In this document: piece after piece, positions 5,789-12,433 of the stretch | Layout: each line of letters begins with the position of its first letter | How positions within the stretch are numbered: the stretch's first letter is position 1 | Assembly: GCA_031257955.1 (NCBI GenBank) | Contig: JAIRNQ010000204.1 | Coordinates: 1 to 12,566 of the forward strand | DNA: 12,566 nucleotides | Source: Deltaproteobacteria bacterium | GTDB lineage: Bacteria > Desulfobacterota > Desulfarculia > Adiutricales > Adiutricaceae | Reading direction: 5' to 3' | Program-made: the position numbers and the translations under genes | The notes under the pieces: model-generated | Database searches by the model: none | The model's input: the letters and a program-made list of their open reading frames with translations, nothing else | Told to the model about the DNA's origin: nothing

Positions 5789-6613
5789 CTATCCCTCTTC
5801 CCGTTTATTCACCAAAAGTAGCGAAAAATAACCGGATGGTTCCTCGTGGGGCTGGTCCAGCCCATCGATTATGGTCTCCCCGGCCAGGGCCAAGTTGGCG
5901 CATAGGGCCGTTTTACCGGCCAAGCCCAGATCTTTTAGTTTTTTCGTCACCTCGGCCATGTCCCTATAGGGTTTCATAATGACTAGGTTGTCGCTGGCCT
6001 GGCAAAGCCGCTCAAAATTGGCGTCCAGGGCCCCGCCAAAGATGGTCAGGTTTTCCCGGCCCAGGACCAGGGGCCGATTTAGCTTGGCCGCCGCCAGTTG
6101 GTAGGAAGTGATGCCCGGGACGCTGACCACTTTGGCCGAGGGCTTAAGGTCAAAGAGGTAACGCAATAGGTAAGCGTAGGTGCTGTAGGTTAGGCAGTCC
6201 CCCAGCGTCAGGAAAGCCGCCGAGCGGCCTTCGTCCAGAACCTCAACCACGGCCTTGGCGTTTTTTAGCCAAGCCTCCTCCAGGCGCTTGCCGTCCACGG
6301 TCATGGGAAAGACCAGTTTTATTACCTCCACGCCCTCTCGGACGTGGGGGGCGGCGATATTGCCGGCCAGGCTATCCTCCGTTTCCGAGGTGGAGGCGGT
6401 AAAAACGTGATCCACTTGCCCCAAAAGTTGGACGGCCTTGAGGGTGATCAGGCTGGGATCCCCCGGGCCGACGCCAATTCCGTAAAGGGTGCCTTCCCGG
6501 TTTTCCTCCCGCCCGGCCTCCCGGGTTTCCGCCCGTCCTTCCGGCCGGAGGCCGTTTTGGCCAACCGGTTCGCCGTTTGGCCGGATCTCCCACCGACCGT
6601 CGTCGCTTGCCAT
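5789..6613 (-). CDS. cobI: Precorrin-2 / cobalt-factor II C(20)-methyltransferase
   Basis: SAM-dependent methyltransferase of corrin ring synthesis (CobI in the aerobic route, CbiL in the anaerobic route), methylating C-20 of precorrin-2 or cobalt-factor II in the cytoplasm. The family signature is clear: GVGPGDPSLITLKAVQLL (47-64), TLGDCLTYSTYAYLL (136-150) and SVPGITSYQLAAAKLNRPL (164-182). Most relatives have Gly-Asp-Pro in the second motif; here the Pro position is Cys140. Residues 1-40 are a charged Arg/Glu/Gly-rich extension before the first strand (GTLYGIG), with no later start codon near the conserved core, so the ATG at 6613 (weak GGG-type ribosome-binding site) is kept. Total length 274 compared with about 230-250 usually. 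No other cobalamin genes are in view except possibly the histidine phosphatase at 9486. If the organism is an anaerobe, the CbiL role is the more likely one. Confidence 0.9.
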   Translation of the reverse strand: MASDDGRWEIRPNGEPVGQNGLRPEGRAETREAGREENREGTLYGIGVGPGDPSLITLKAVQLLGQVDHVFTASTSETEDSLAGNIAAPHVREGVEVIKLVFPMTVDGKRLEEAWLKNAKAVVEVLDEGRSAAFLTLGDCLTYSTYAYLLRYLFDLKPSAKVVSVPGITSYQLAAAKLNRPLVLGRENLTIFGGALDANFERLCQASDNLVIMKPYRDMAEVTKKLKDLGLAGKTALCANLALAGETIIDGLDQPHEEPSGYFSLLLVNKREEG

Positions 6614-6729
6614 AATCCCTATCTTTCCGCCTCCGCCCGTCCGCCGGCCCGGCGGAAGGGTGGTCGTTTATCGTCCCATGGCCCAAAAAGGCTACGACAC
6701 TAAAGTAAGTTGCCTAAAATATTTGCTAA

Positions 6730-6750
6730 ATTATAGCCATTTGCGCAAAT
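6730..6750 (-). promoter_or_regulatory. Candidate cobI promoter with overlapping 12-bp palindrome
   Basis: On the - strand TATAAT (6735 down to 6730) is a perfect -10 hexamer, giving a start near 6723 and a leader of about 110 bases before cobI. Three bases further upstream is the perfect palindrome ATTTGCGCAAAT (6739-6750), which would lie between the -10 and -35 positions, a usual place for a repressor operator. I see no good -35 hexamer at 16-18 bp. The ATTTGC half is also present alone about 19 bp away (6720-6725). No cobalamin riboswitch elements are visible in the leader. Confidence 0.4.
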
Positions 6751-6887
6751 TTTCGTTGGGTAAGAAGCGCTAACCCAGCCAACCATACACGAATGGGGCG
6801 AATTTTTCAAGACGGGTGTGTTTAGCCCTCTAAAATTCAACCTTTCGTCGGGGTCTCCCGGGCCCTAGCCGGCCAGTGAAAAGCCCC

Positions 6888-6909
6888 GGCCAGGAAAAAG
6901 AACCTGGCC
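6888..6909 (-). terminator. Candidate terminator of the xdhC-like gene
   Basis: GGCCAGG (6888-6894) pairs with CCTGGCC (6903-6909), loop of eight, and an outer CCG/CGG can extend it past one bulge. Read on the - strand it lies about 70 bp after the xdhC stop codon and is followed by GGGGCTTTT, a short T run (6882-6879). Confidence 0.45.
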
Positions 6910-6910
6910 C

Positions 6911-6961
6911 GGCCAAAGGGCCACGGCCAAAGGGTCCCGGCCGACCGGCCCGGCCGACCGG
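6911..6961. repeat. Short tandem repeats 3' of the xdhC-like gene
   Basis: GGCCAAAGGG occurs at 6911-6920 and 6925-6934 (period 14), and CCCGGCCGACCGG at 6936-6948 and 6949-6961 (perfect 13-bp tandem pair). The gap 6614-6976 thus holds the cobI promoter region on its left and this repeat-rich, terminator-like block on its right. I see no gene in it. Confidence 0.7.
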
Positions 6962-6976
6962 CCGGCGGTTGGGGGG

Positions 6977-7990
6977 CTAATTGGCCGGGAGGCTTTCGAT
7001 TAGGACCTCCATGATCCCGCCGCAGACCATACCGTCCTCTTCGGCCGTGTCGGTCATGTCCACCGTGGCCAGCTCGTAGCCGGCCTTTAAGCCTACCAAC
7101 CGCCTGGCCTTGGTTATGATCTCCGCCTCGGAGCAGCCCCCGCCAATGCTTCCGACCGTCCGGCCGTCGAAGCGCACGGCCATCTTGGCCCCGGCCCGTC
7201 TGGGGGTAGAGCCTTTGGTGGAAAGGACGGTGGCCAGGGCCAGATCCTCTGAGCGAGGGCCGGCCAGAAAGGATAATAAAGTCATGTCGCAAAAGACTTC
7301 CTGGCGATCCCGGCCCTGGTTTTTTTCGCCCTGGCGCCTTTCTTGGATGATCTCGGCCAGGATGGAAAGGCCTATCTCGGCCGGGGTGATGGCCCCAATG
7401 TCAAGGCCGCAGGGCGAGCGCAAGCGTTTCAGGCGTTCGGGGTCCGCGCCCTCGTCGATCAGGCGTTTTTTGACTATGGCCACCCGGCGCTTGGAGCCAA
7501 TCATGCCCAAGTAAAAGGGATCCGGCCCGGCCAACACGGCTTTTAGGCAGTCTTCGTCGTGGCGGTGGCCCCGGGTAAGTATGACCGCGTAGTCGCGATC
7601 GCCAAAGGTAAGGTTCCTGGCGATGTTCTCGAAGGAGTCAAGGATGGTCCGTTCGGCCATGGGAAAACGGGCCGGACTGGAAAAAGTGGGCCGATCATCG
7701 TATATTATAAGCCTAAAGTCTATCATGGTGGCCATTTGGGCCAAGGCCAAGGAAACGTGCCCGCCGCCAAAGACGATTAGCCTGGGCATTGGGACGTAGC
7801 GCTCCCTAAGTTCCAGGCCCGTCCCCTTGGGGCTCAGCTCTGGCGCGCCTAGGCGGGAAAAGTCGCTATCGGGCGAAAAGGGTCCCGGGGTAAGGGTCCT
7901 CTCGATCCCCTCCCCAGTCAGCCTCTCGGTTAAGACGGCCTCGTGGCCAGACGAAAGAACGTCGCGCAGTTCGGAAAAAACGTCGCCCAA
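6977..7990 (-). CDS. xdhC: XdhC/CoxI-family molybdenum hydroxylase maturation factor, domains in reversed order
   Basis: XdhC proteins bind the molybdenum cofactor, help its sulphuration and deliver it to xanthine dehydrogenase or aldehyde oxidoreductase-type enzymes. Numbering from the longest possible start (TTG 8062, 361 residues): a Rossmann-type XdhC_C domain comes first (IVFGGGHVSLALAQM at 96-110, LTRGHRHDEDCLKAVL at 162-177, GMIGSKRR at 186-193, ITPAEIGLSILAEI at 225-238), and the XdhC_CoxI domain second (ATVLSTKGSTPRRAGAKM at 277-294, SIGGGCSEAEI at 305-315, EEDGMVCGGIMEVLIE at 341-356). Cys310 and Cys347 lie in the conserved cysteine motifs. Canonical XdhC has the CoxI domain first. 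I choose TTG 7990 (residue 25): GGGGG lies 7 bp upstream, and this avoids overlap with the divergent gene starting at 8047. The enzyme it serves is not in the window. Family assignment is firm; the start is less so. Confidence 0.85.
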   Translation of the reverse strand: MGDVFSELRDVLSSGHEAVLTERLTGEGIERTLTPGPFSPDSDFSRLGAPELSPKGTGLELRERYVPMPRLIVFGGGHVSLALAQMATMIDFRLIIYDDRPTFSSPARFPMAERTILDSFENIARNLTFGDRDYAVILTRGHRHDEDCLKAVLAGPDPFYLGMIGSKRRVAIVKKRLIDEGADPERLKRLRSPCGLDIGAITPAEIGLSILAEIIQERRQGEKNQGRDRQEVFCDMTLLSFLAGPRSEDLALATVLSTKGSTPRRAGAKMAVRFDGRTVGSIGGGCSEAEIITKARRLVGLKAGYELATVDMTDTAEEDGMVCGGIMEVLIESLPAN

Positions 7991-7997
7991 AACAAAA

Positions 7998-8002
7998 CCC
8001 CC
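7998..8002 (-). promoter_or_regulatory. Ribosome-binding site deciding the xdhC start
   Basis: On the - strand GGGGG (8002-7998) is separated by 7 bases from TTG (7990-7988). Neither the upstream TTG at 8062 nor GTG at 8044 has a comparable purine run, so translation is more likely to begin at 7990. Confidence 0.4.
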
Positions 8003-8006
8003 AGAA

Positions 8007-8025
8007 GCGCCCCGGATCGGGGCGC
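8007..8025. promoter_or_regulatory. Perfect 19-bp inverted repeat between divergent xdhC and NTP-transferase genes
   Basis: GCGCCCCG (8007-8014), GAT, CGGGGCGC (8018-8025): an 8-bp perfect inverted repeat with a 3-bp centre. It is in the middle of the 56 bp separating the chosen xdhC start (7990) from the divergent ATG at 8047. It may be an operator or the base of an mRNA hairpin in either leader. Confidence 0.45.
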
Positions 8026-8046
8026 GGGAAGGTAAAAAATACACAG

Positions 8047-9489
8047 ATGTTAACCAAGCCAAAAATCGCGGCGGCCATTTTGGCGGCCGGCGAGTCGAGT
8101 CGCTTCAAACCCGGGCCCAAGGCCCTGCCGCCGCCCCGGGGCGGCGATTTGTTGAACATGGCCGTTAGCCGGTTAAACCTGGTCGGGTTTTCGGCGCCAG
8201 TGGTGGTGGTAAACCCGGCCCAACCCGAGGTGGCCGAGCTGGCCGGGGAGCTGGGCTGCCAAGTGGCCGAAAACCCCAATCCCGAGGAAGGGATGTTTTC
8301 GTCGGCCAAAATCGCCCTCCAGGCCGCCGGCGACGGCGCCGCCCTAATCCTCCCGGTGGACGCGGCTTTCATTGCGGCCGACTCTTATCTTTCCGTCATG
8401 GCCCACTTTCTGTTTTTGCCGGAACGGGATAAGCTGGCCGTCGTCCCGGCCAAGGATCTACGCTTGGGGCATCCGCCTCTAATCGGCAGCGCCCTGATCC
8501 CAAAAATCCTGGCTTACGGCGGACCGGGCGGGCTTCGGGGGGCCTTGGCTTCCCTGGCCGGGGATCCGGCCGAGGCGGCCGCGGTTATGGACGGGGCGAC
8601 GCCAAAGGGCCTAAGCCCGTTCCCCGGGGAGGGCGCCGTCAACGCCGCCTCAAGGCTTCGCTATCTATGGGTTGAAGATCCCCAGATACACTGCGACGTC
8701 GATACCCGCGAGGATCTGGAGGCGGCCCAGGCCATGGGCGCCTTTACCATGGACCCGTATGAGCCCAGCCCAAAAAAAGCCCTGGCCTTTCTAAGGATGG
8801 TCGGGCCCGAAAGAAAGTTTGGGCACTCCCTGGCCGTGGCCCTGGCCGCCGCCAGGCTAAACAGCGCCATTAAAGGATTTTGCGAAAACGAAGTATCGTT
8901 GTCCTTTATAGGCGGCCTCCTCCACGACATCTGCCACGGCCAGCGCGGCCACGCCGAAGCCGGCAGGAAACTGATCCTGGCCATGGGTTGGTCGAACATA
9001 CTGGCCGAGGCCGTGGGTAACCACACCGAGCTAAGCGGGGGCCCGCGGGCCGCGGCCGGTTTGCCCCCCGCGCCCGAGCCCGAGTCCGAGCCGGCGCCCA
9101 AGGGCCAATTTGTCGCCGCGGCCGGCCAACCGAGCCAGCGGGAAATCCATGCCACCCTCTGCGTCTACCTGGCCGACAAGTTTCTGAAAGGGGCCAAACT
9201 TGTGGATTTGGAGACCCGCTTCAATCCCGATTGGGCCAAGCGTCGCCTTGAGGCCTGGCCCTTCATCATGGCCCGAAAAGCCGACACCCTGAAAGTGGTC
9301 GAATTGTTTAACGAGCTTCTAAACCGGCCCTTGGAAGAGGTCTTGGTCGCGCCGGTCGCGGACTTGGCCGAGTTGGAACTCTTGGCCTCCCAGTCCGCGG
9401 ACGGCCCGGTCATAGAGCTTGGGGGCGAACCGGCAAGCCAGGACCCGGCGGTGACCCCGGGTCGGGCCTCGGGGGAGAAAGCCGGGTGA
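8047..9489 (+). CDS. MobA/MocA-like nucleotidyltransferase fused to an HD domain
   Basis: Two-domain cytoplasmic protein. Residues about 5-230 are an NTP-transferase of the MobA/MocA type, the family that joins CMP or GMP to molybdopterin: AAAILAAGESSRFKPGPK (8-25, nucleotide loop with Lys25), EGMFSSAKIAL (81-91), LPVDAAFI (102-109, metal-binding Asp105), GHPPLIGSALIPKIL (141-155) and CDVDTREDLEAA (216-227). Residues about 245-430 are an HD domain with His260, His293-Asp294 (LLHDICHG), His302, His326 and Asp377 (YLADKFL). A Pro/Glu/Ala-rich insertion (about 331-365) interrupts it, and a disordered tail ends the protein. Divergent from xdhC, and its TGA overlaps the next gene's GTG. The pairing with XdhC suggests cytidylyltransferase activity making molybdopterin cytosine dinucleotide. 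It resembles what I recall as the DVU_1551-type NTP transferases of Desulfovibrio. What the HD domain hydrolyses is unknown. GGGAAGG (8026-8032) is a rather distant ribosome-binding site. Confidence 0.82.
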   Translation: MLTKPKIAAAILAAGESSRFKPGPKALPPPRGGDLLNMAVSRLNLVGFSAPVVVVNPAQPEVAELAGELGCQVAENPNPEEGMFSSAKIALQAAGDGAALILPVDAAFIAADSYLSVMAHFLFLPERDKLAVVPAKDLRLGHPPLIGSALIPKILAYGGPGGLRGALASLAGDPAEAAAVMDGATPKGLSPFPGEGAVNAASRLRYLWVEDPQIHCDVDTREDLEAAQAMGAFTMDPYEPSPKKALAFLRMVGPERKFGHSLAVALAAARLNSAIKGFCENEVSLSFIGGLLHDICHGQRGHAEAGRKLILAMGWSNILAEAVGNHTELSGGPRAAAGLPPAPEPESEPAPKGQFVAAAGQPSQREIHATLCVYLADKFLKGAKLVDLETRFNPDWAKRRLEAWPFIMARKADTLKVVELFNELLNRPLEEVLVAPVADLAELELLASQSADGPVIELGGEPASQDPAVTPGRASGEKAG

Positions 9490-10046
9490 GGGAGATTCGT
9501 CTGATCCGTCACGGACGGAGCGCCGCCCCATTTGGGGTGATGATTGGAAAAGCCGATCCCCCCTTAAGTCACGAGGGCCTCTTGGAAGCCACCCATCTGG
9601 CCGAAAGCCTGGCCGCCGGGCGGGCGGGGAGTCCCATCGATTACCTTTTCTGCAGCCCCTTGGCCCGAGCCAGGCAAACCGCCCAAATCGTTGGCGAGAG
9701 GCTAAATCTGGTCCCCAGCGTCTGGGACGATCTCCGGGAGATCGATCTGGGGCTCTTCGACGGCCTGACCGCCGCCCAGGCCAAAAAAAACTACCCCGAC
9801 GCCTGGGACGGGCGCGGGGCCGACCTGTACCGGGTGCCGCCCCCGGGGGGCGAGAGCTACGCCGACTTAGGGGCCAGGGTTCTTCCGGCTTTCGACGATA
9901 TCCTCAAAAGTCACGTCGGCAACTTGGCCCTGGTTAGTCATCGGGCGGTCATCCAAGTAATCCTGGCCCGCGAGCGTGACCTTCCGCCCTGGGAGGCGCC
10001 CAAAATTAACGTGGCCTACGCCGAAGCGGTGACCGTTTGGCGTTAA
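9486..10046 (+). CDS. Histidine phosphatase family protein
   Basis: Histidine phosphatase (phosphoglycerate mutase-like branch 1), 186 residues, soluble. The catalytic set is complete: Arg8-His9-Gly10 (LIRHGRS; His9 is the phosphoenzyme residue), Arg61 in CSPLARARQTA, Glu85 in LREIDLGLFDGLT and His152 in LVSHRAV. It starts at GTG 9486, overlapping the TGA of the preceding gene in a GTGA, so translation is probably coupled and the two proteins are made together. Size and motifs also fit CobC (alpha-ribazole phosphatase), and cobI lies nearby, but the coupling to the NTP-transferase/HD gene and the facing xdhC points more to a phosphate-removing step on a nucleotide or cofactor intermediate in molybdenum hydroxylase maturation. 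Substrate cannot be told from sequence. Its last 58 bp are duplicated downstream. Confidence 0.85.
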   Translation: MREIRLIRHGRSAAPFGVMIGKADPPLSHEGLLEATHLAESLAAGRAGSPIDYLFCSPLARARQTAQIVGERLNLVPSVWDDLREIDLGLFDGLTAAQAKKNYPDAWDGRGADLYRVPPPGGESYADLGARVLPAFDDILKSHVGNLALVSHRAVIQVILARERDLPPWEAPKINVAYAEAVTVWR

Positions 10047-10106
10047 GGGGGAGGCGCCCAAAATTACCGTGGCCTACGCCGAAGCGGTGACCGTTTGGCG
10101 ATAAGG
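9991..10106. repeat. 58-bp tandem duplication of the phosphatase gene's 3' end
   Basis: 9991-10048 and 10049-10106 match at 56 of 58 positions (differences A10009/C10067 and T10043/A10101). Copy 1 carries the last codons and stop of the phosphatase gene; copy 2 repeats them after the stop, in a shifted frame because 58 is not a multiple of three. Read in its own frame, copy 2 still ends Val-Trp-Arg-stop (CGA TAA instead of CGT TAA). Confidence 0.95.
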
Positions 10107-10117
10107 GGTTTTGCCCC
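10105..10117. terminator. Short hairpin between convergent genes
   Basis: GGGG (10105-10108), loop TTTTG, CCCC (10114-10117). Only 4 bp of stem and no long T run; it is the only structure I see in the 77 bp between the phosphatase stop and the end of the convergent gene, so it could be a weak bidirectional terminator. Confidence 0.2.
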
Positions 10118-10123
10118 AAAGTC

Positions 10124-12361
10124 TCATTTCGGTGGTTTATTTCTTGGTCTTATCAATTCCCCCAAACGGATTATCCGCTCAGGTTGCTTGGCCGCCGGCT
10201 TGGCTGGCGCCTTGGCCGCCGGCCGGTCAGGCTTGGCCGCCGGTTTGGCGGGTGCCTTGGCTACCGGCTTGGCGGACTCCTTGGCCGAGGGCTTGGGCTC
10301 GGCCAAAGGGGTCGGCCTGAGGTTAGAGAGGAGGCTCACGGCCTGGGGCTGAGGGGACGGTTTTTGGCCGCCCCGGTGGGGTTTGGGGGCGGCGTCACAG
10401 ATAAAGCCGTTACGGACGAGCCGAAATTTCAGGCGCGGGGGCGGGGGTTTCGGTGATTCCGGTTCGTCCTCAAATTCGAGGTCCATGGCCTCGACGGTCG
10501 GGGCCACCGCTCCCGGTGGGGCGTGGCGTTCCATAATTTTGTATCTTTCGTAGTCCCGTATGTTTAGTATGATCGAGTCCATCTCGTTTAAGCTGGCCGG
10601 ATCGGTTATGGGTACGGCCAAAGGGGACGCGGGGATATCGAAGACTTTTAGAAGCTGTTTGGCCCTGGAGTTGGGCGGGCCAAAACGGGGCGCCGGGGGT
10701 TGTTCGGGTCTTTCCGCCCAGGCGACGGTTTGGTCGGCGAAGAGCCTTTTTAAACGCTGCCAGCAGAAAGGCCGCTGGCGATCCTTGAATACGTTGCGAA
10801 TATAGTTGTAAGCCTGGTAGGCCAAAAGCCCCAAGACGGTTTGGCCGTGTACGGAATAGGGCCCTTCATTCGGGGCGTTGGCCAGCCCCAAGGGGTATTC
10901 CGGGAGGGCGAACTGCCGGAAGCGGGCGTTGGTGACCAAAGCCCTTTGGATCAGACTGAATCTTTCTTGGGGACTGAAACGGGAAGAGTTGCCGTATTGG
11001 GTTACGGTAAAGGGCATGAAACGCTTGGCCTTGATTGATTTGGGGCATTCTGGGGTACCGTCGCCAAGATGCCAATCTTCCAGAATTGGGCCATAGCCGG
11101 GGCAACCCCAAAGAAAGACCTCGCCCTTCTTGCCTAACTTATGGGCCAAGAGCTGACCGGGGGCTGGGTATTCCAGGCCAATATTTTTGGGCAACGCGGC
11201 CTTCTGTATGTGGAAGACCGCGGCTTCACTATCGTAGCGGCTAAAGAACTTAAGTTTTTTCGGGTCGTCCCAAGGGCCCAGGAACAATACCGGGCTATTT
11301 AAGTCCACGTCCAACAGAAGATAATAGTTGGTGAACGTTTCCAGCGTTTCTTCGCGCCCTTTGATCTGGCCGTCCAAGGTGGGCATTGGCGTCGTAACCC
11401 AGTTAACGTAACCGTGTATATCCACGCCAACCAGGATGGGCATATCCTCAAGAGGGGTTAAAATCGAATCCTCTGGCCGATCTTTAGGCGCGGCCTTTTT
11501 CCGGCCTTTCCTCGGGGAGGCGATGGGGACGGTGGAAGAATGAACGGACTCGTCTTCCGAATCGAAGAAAAAACGGGTGGGATCGTGGGCGAAGAACAAC
11601 CTGGGCCCGATCTCGTCTTTGGCCAATTTATAACGGGATCGGCCATCGGGGAAGAAATCGTTGGCGTGGGCGAAAGCGTAATCGACGATGGGGTCTATGA
11701 GGCGTTCCCAGTCGCCTTCGGGCTCAAGCCCCAAAAGGAACGGTATGCCGCTGGACTCGTTTAGCCAGCGCTTGGTTTCGTTAAGGTTGGCCGGGTGCTC
11801 CAGGCGGGCCAGGATCAAGGCCAGCAGGACGGCGCGGCAGTAGCCGTCGTCGCTGAGGGCGAGAAAATCGTCAATGGGCTGCAGTGAGGCCGATTCCCGC
11901 AAGCCGTCCAGGCCCATCCTGGCCAGCCCGTAGGGCAGCCCCTCGGAGCTTTTGTCGCTGGCCCGTAGGTCCTTGAAGAGCAAATCGTCGGTTGGCTCGG
12001 GCGGACTTTGTCCTGAGTCTATGAGTTTTTCCTTTTCCAGGATGGCCGCGGCGATATCCTGGGCCGTTTCTTCCAGGTAAGGCGATGGCGGGAATAAAAG
12101 TTTCTGGCCGTTTAGGATGGTTTCCACCCGATCGCACAGGGCCGGCCAAAGGTTGGGGTCAAAGACGAATTCCGGGCCCAAGGCCAAGCGTTTGGTGATC
12201 CTGTTTTGGCCCCTTATCCTGATCTCCGAAATGAACTCGTAGACCGGAAAGCTGGCCGCGGCTTGGCTTTGGCCGTCTTCGTTGGGCCCTTCGATTTGGC
12301 TGGCCCCTTGGTCCAGGTCTTTGTCTTTTGGGGCCGAATGAATTGTTTTTTTAATGTACAT
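10124..12361 (-). CDS. Hypothetical protein, 745 residues, with Lys/Ala/Pro-rich basic tail
   Basis: I do not recognise this protein. It has no signal peptide and no membrane segment. The N-terminal 35 residues are polar and probably disordered, followed by a globular part (about 36-280) with a helical stretch (CRAVLLALILARLEHP, 175-190). A basic linker (PRKGRKKAAPKDRPED, 283-298) leads to a second globular part (about 300-610) with hydrophobic strands (ILVGVDIHGYVNWVTTPMP, 309-327; YYLLLDVD; VLFLGPWDDPKKLKFF) and a FLWGCPGYGP motif (416-425). The last 130 residues are low complexity; 690-726 repeat AKP/PAAK units, with APAKPAAK twice, a composition like histone H1 or polymerase-linker tails that often contact DNA, RNA or envelope polymers. 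Open throughout 745 codons with high GC at third positions, so it is surely coding. Start ATG 12361 lies in an AT-rich segment; the ribosome-binding site (GGGTAAAT) is weak. It converges on the phosphatase gene. Confidence 0.88.
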   Translation of the reverse strand: MYIKKTIHSAPKDKDLDQGASQIEGPNEDGQSQAAASFPVYEFISEIRIRGQNRITKRLALGPEFVFDPNLWPALCDRVETILNGQKLLFPPSPYLEETAQDIAAAILEKEKLIDSGQSPPEPTDDLLFKDLRASDKSSEGLPYGLARMGLDGLRESASLQPIDDFLALSDDGYCRAVLLALILARLEHPANLNETKRWLNESSGIPFLLGLEPEGDWERLIDPIVDYAFAHANDFFPDGRSRYKLAKDEIGPRLFFAHDPTRFFFDSEDESVHSSTVPIASPRKGRKKAAPKDRPEDSILTPLEDMPILVGVDIHGYVNWVTTPMPTLDGQIKGREETLETFTNYYLLLDVDLNSPVLFLGPWDDPKKLKFFSRYDSEAAVFHIQKAALPKNIGLEYPAPGQLLAHKLGKKGEVFLWGCPGYGPILEDWHLGDGTPECPKSIKAKRFMPFTVTQYGNSSRFSPQERFSLIQRALVTNARFRQFALPEYPLGLANAPNEGPYSVHGQTVLGLLAYQAYNYIRNVFKDRQRPFCWQRLKRLFADQTVAWAERPEQPPAPRFGPPNSRAKQLLKVFDIPASPLAVPITDPASLNEMDSIILNIRDYERYKIMERHAPPGAVAPTVEAMDLEFEDEPESPKPPPPRLKFRLVRNGFICDAAPKPHRGGQKPSPQPQAVSLLSNLRPTPLAEPKPSAKESAKPVAKAPAKPAAKPDRPAAKAPAKPAAKQPERIIRLGELIRPRNKPPK
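10184..10292. repeat. In-frame repeat coding the AKPAAK tail
   Basis: TTGGCCGCCGGC and close variants (TTGGCTGGCGCC, TTGGCGGGTGCC, TTGGCTACCGGC) recur about every 12-24 bp on the + strand. On the - strand they encode the Pro-Ala-Lys repeats of the hypothetical protein's tail. All spacings keep the reading frame. Confidence 0.7.
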
Positions 12362-12363
12362 TA
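12352..12363. promoter_or_regulatory. 12-bp palindrome over the start codon of the 745-residue gene
   Basis: TAATGTACATTA is a perfect palindrome that contains the ATG start codon (12361-12359 on the - strand). The surrounding 12350-12415 is AT-rich compared with the rest of the window, as expected for a promoter region, but I cannot name convincing -35/-10 boxes. Confidence 0.3.
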
Positions 12364-12433
12364 TTTACCCAAATGATGGTTTACGGTTAAATTGTCTGAG
12401 AGGCCAACGCCGGCACCGCCGGCAAAAGACGTT

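Noticed and set aside
6614..6730. Cobalamin riboswitch upstream of cobI
   Set aside because: The leader is only about 110 bases and I find no B12-box-like conserved core.
7110..7546. + strand open frames inside the xdhC gene
   Set aside because: Antisense shadows of a clear XdhC domain with conserved motifs.
8661..9512. - strand open frames inside the NTP-transferase/HD gene
   Set aside because: Antisense shadows; the + strand frame carries the conserved catalytic motifs.
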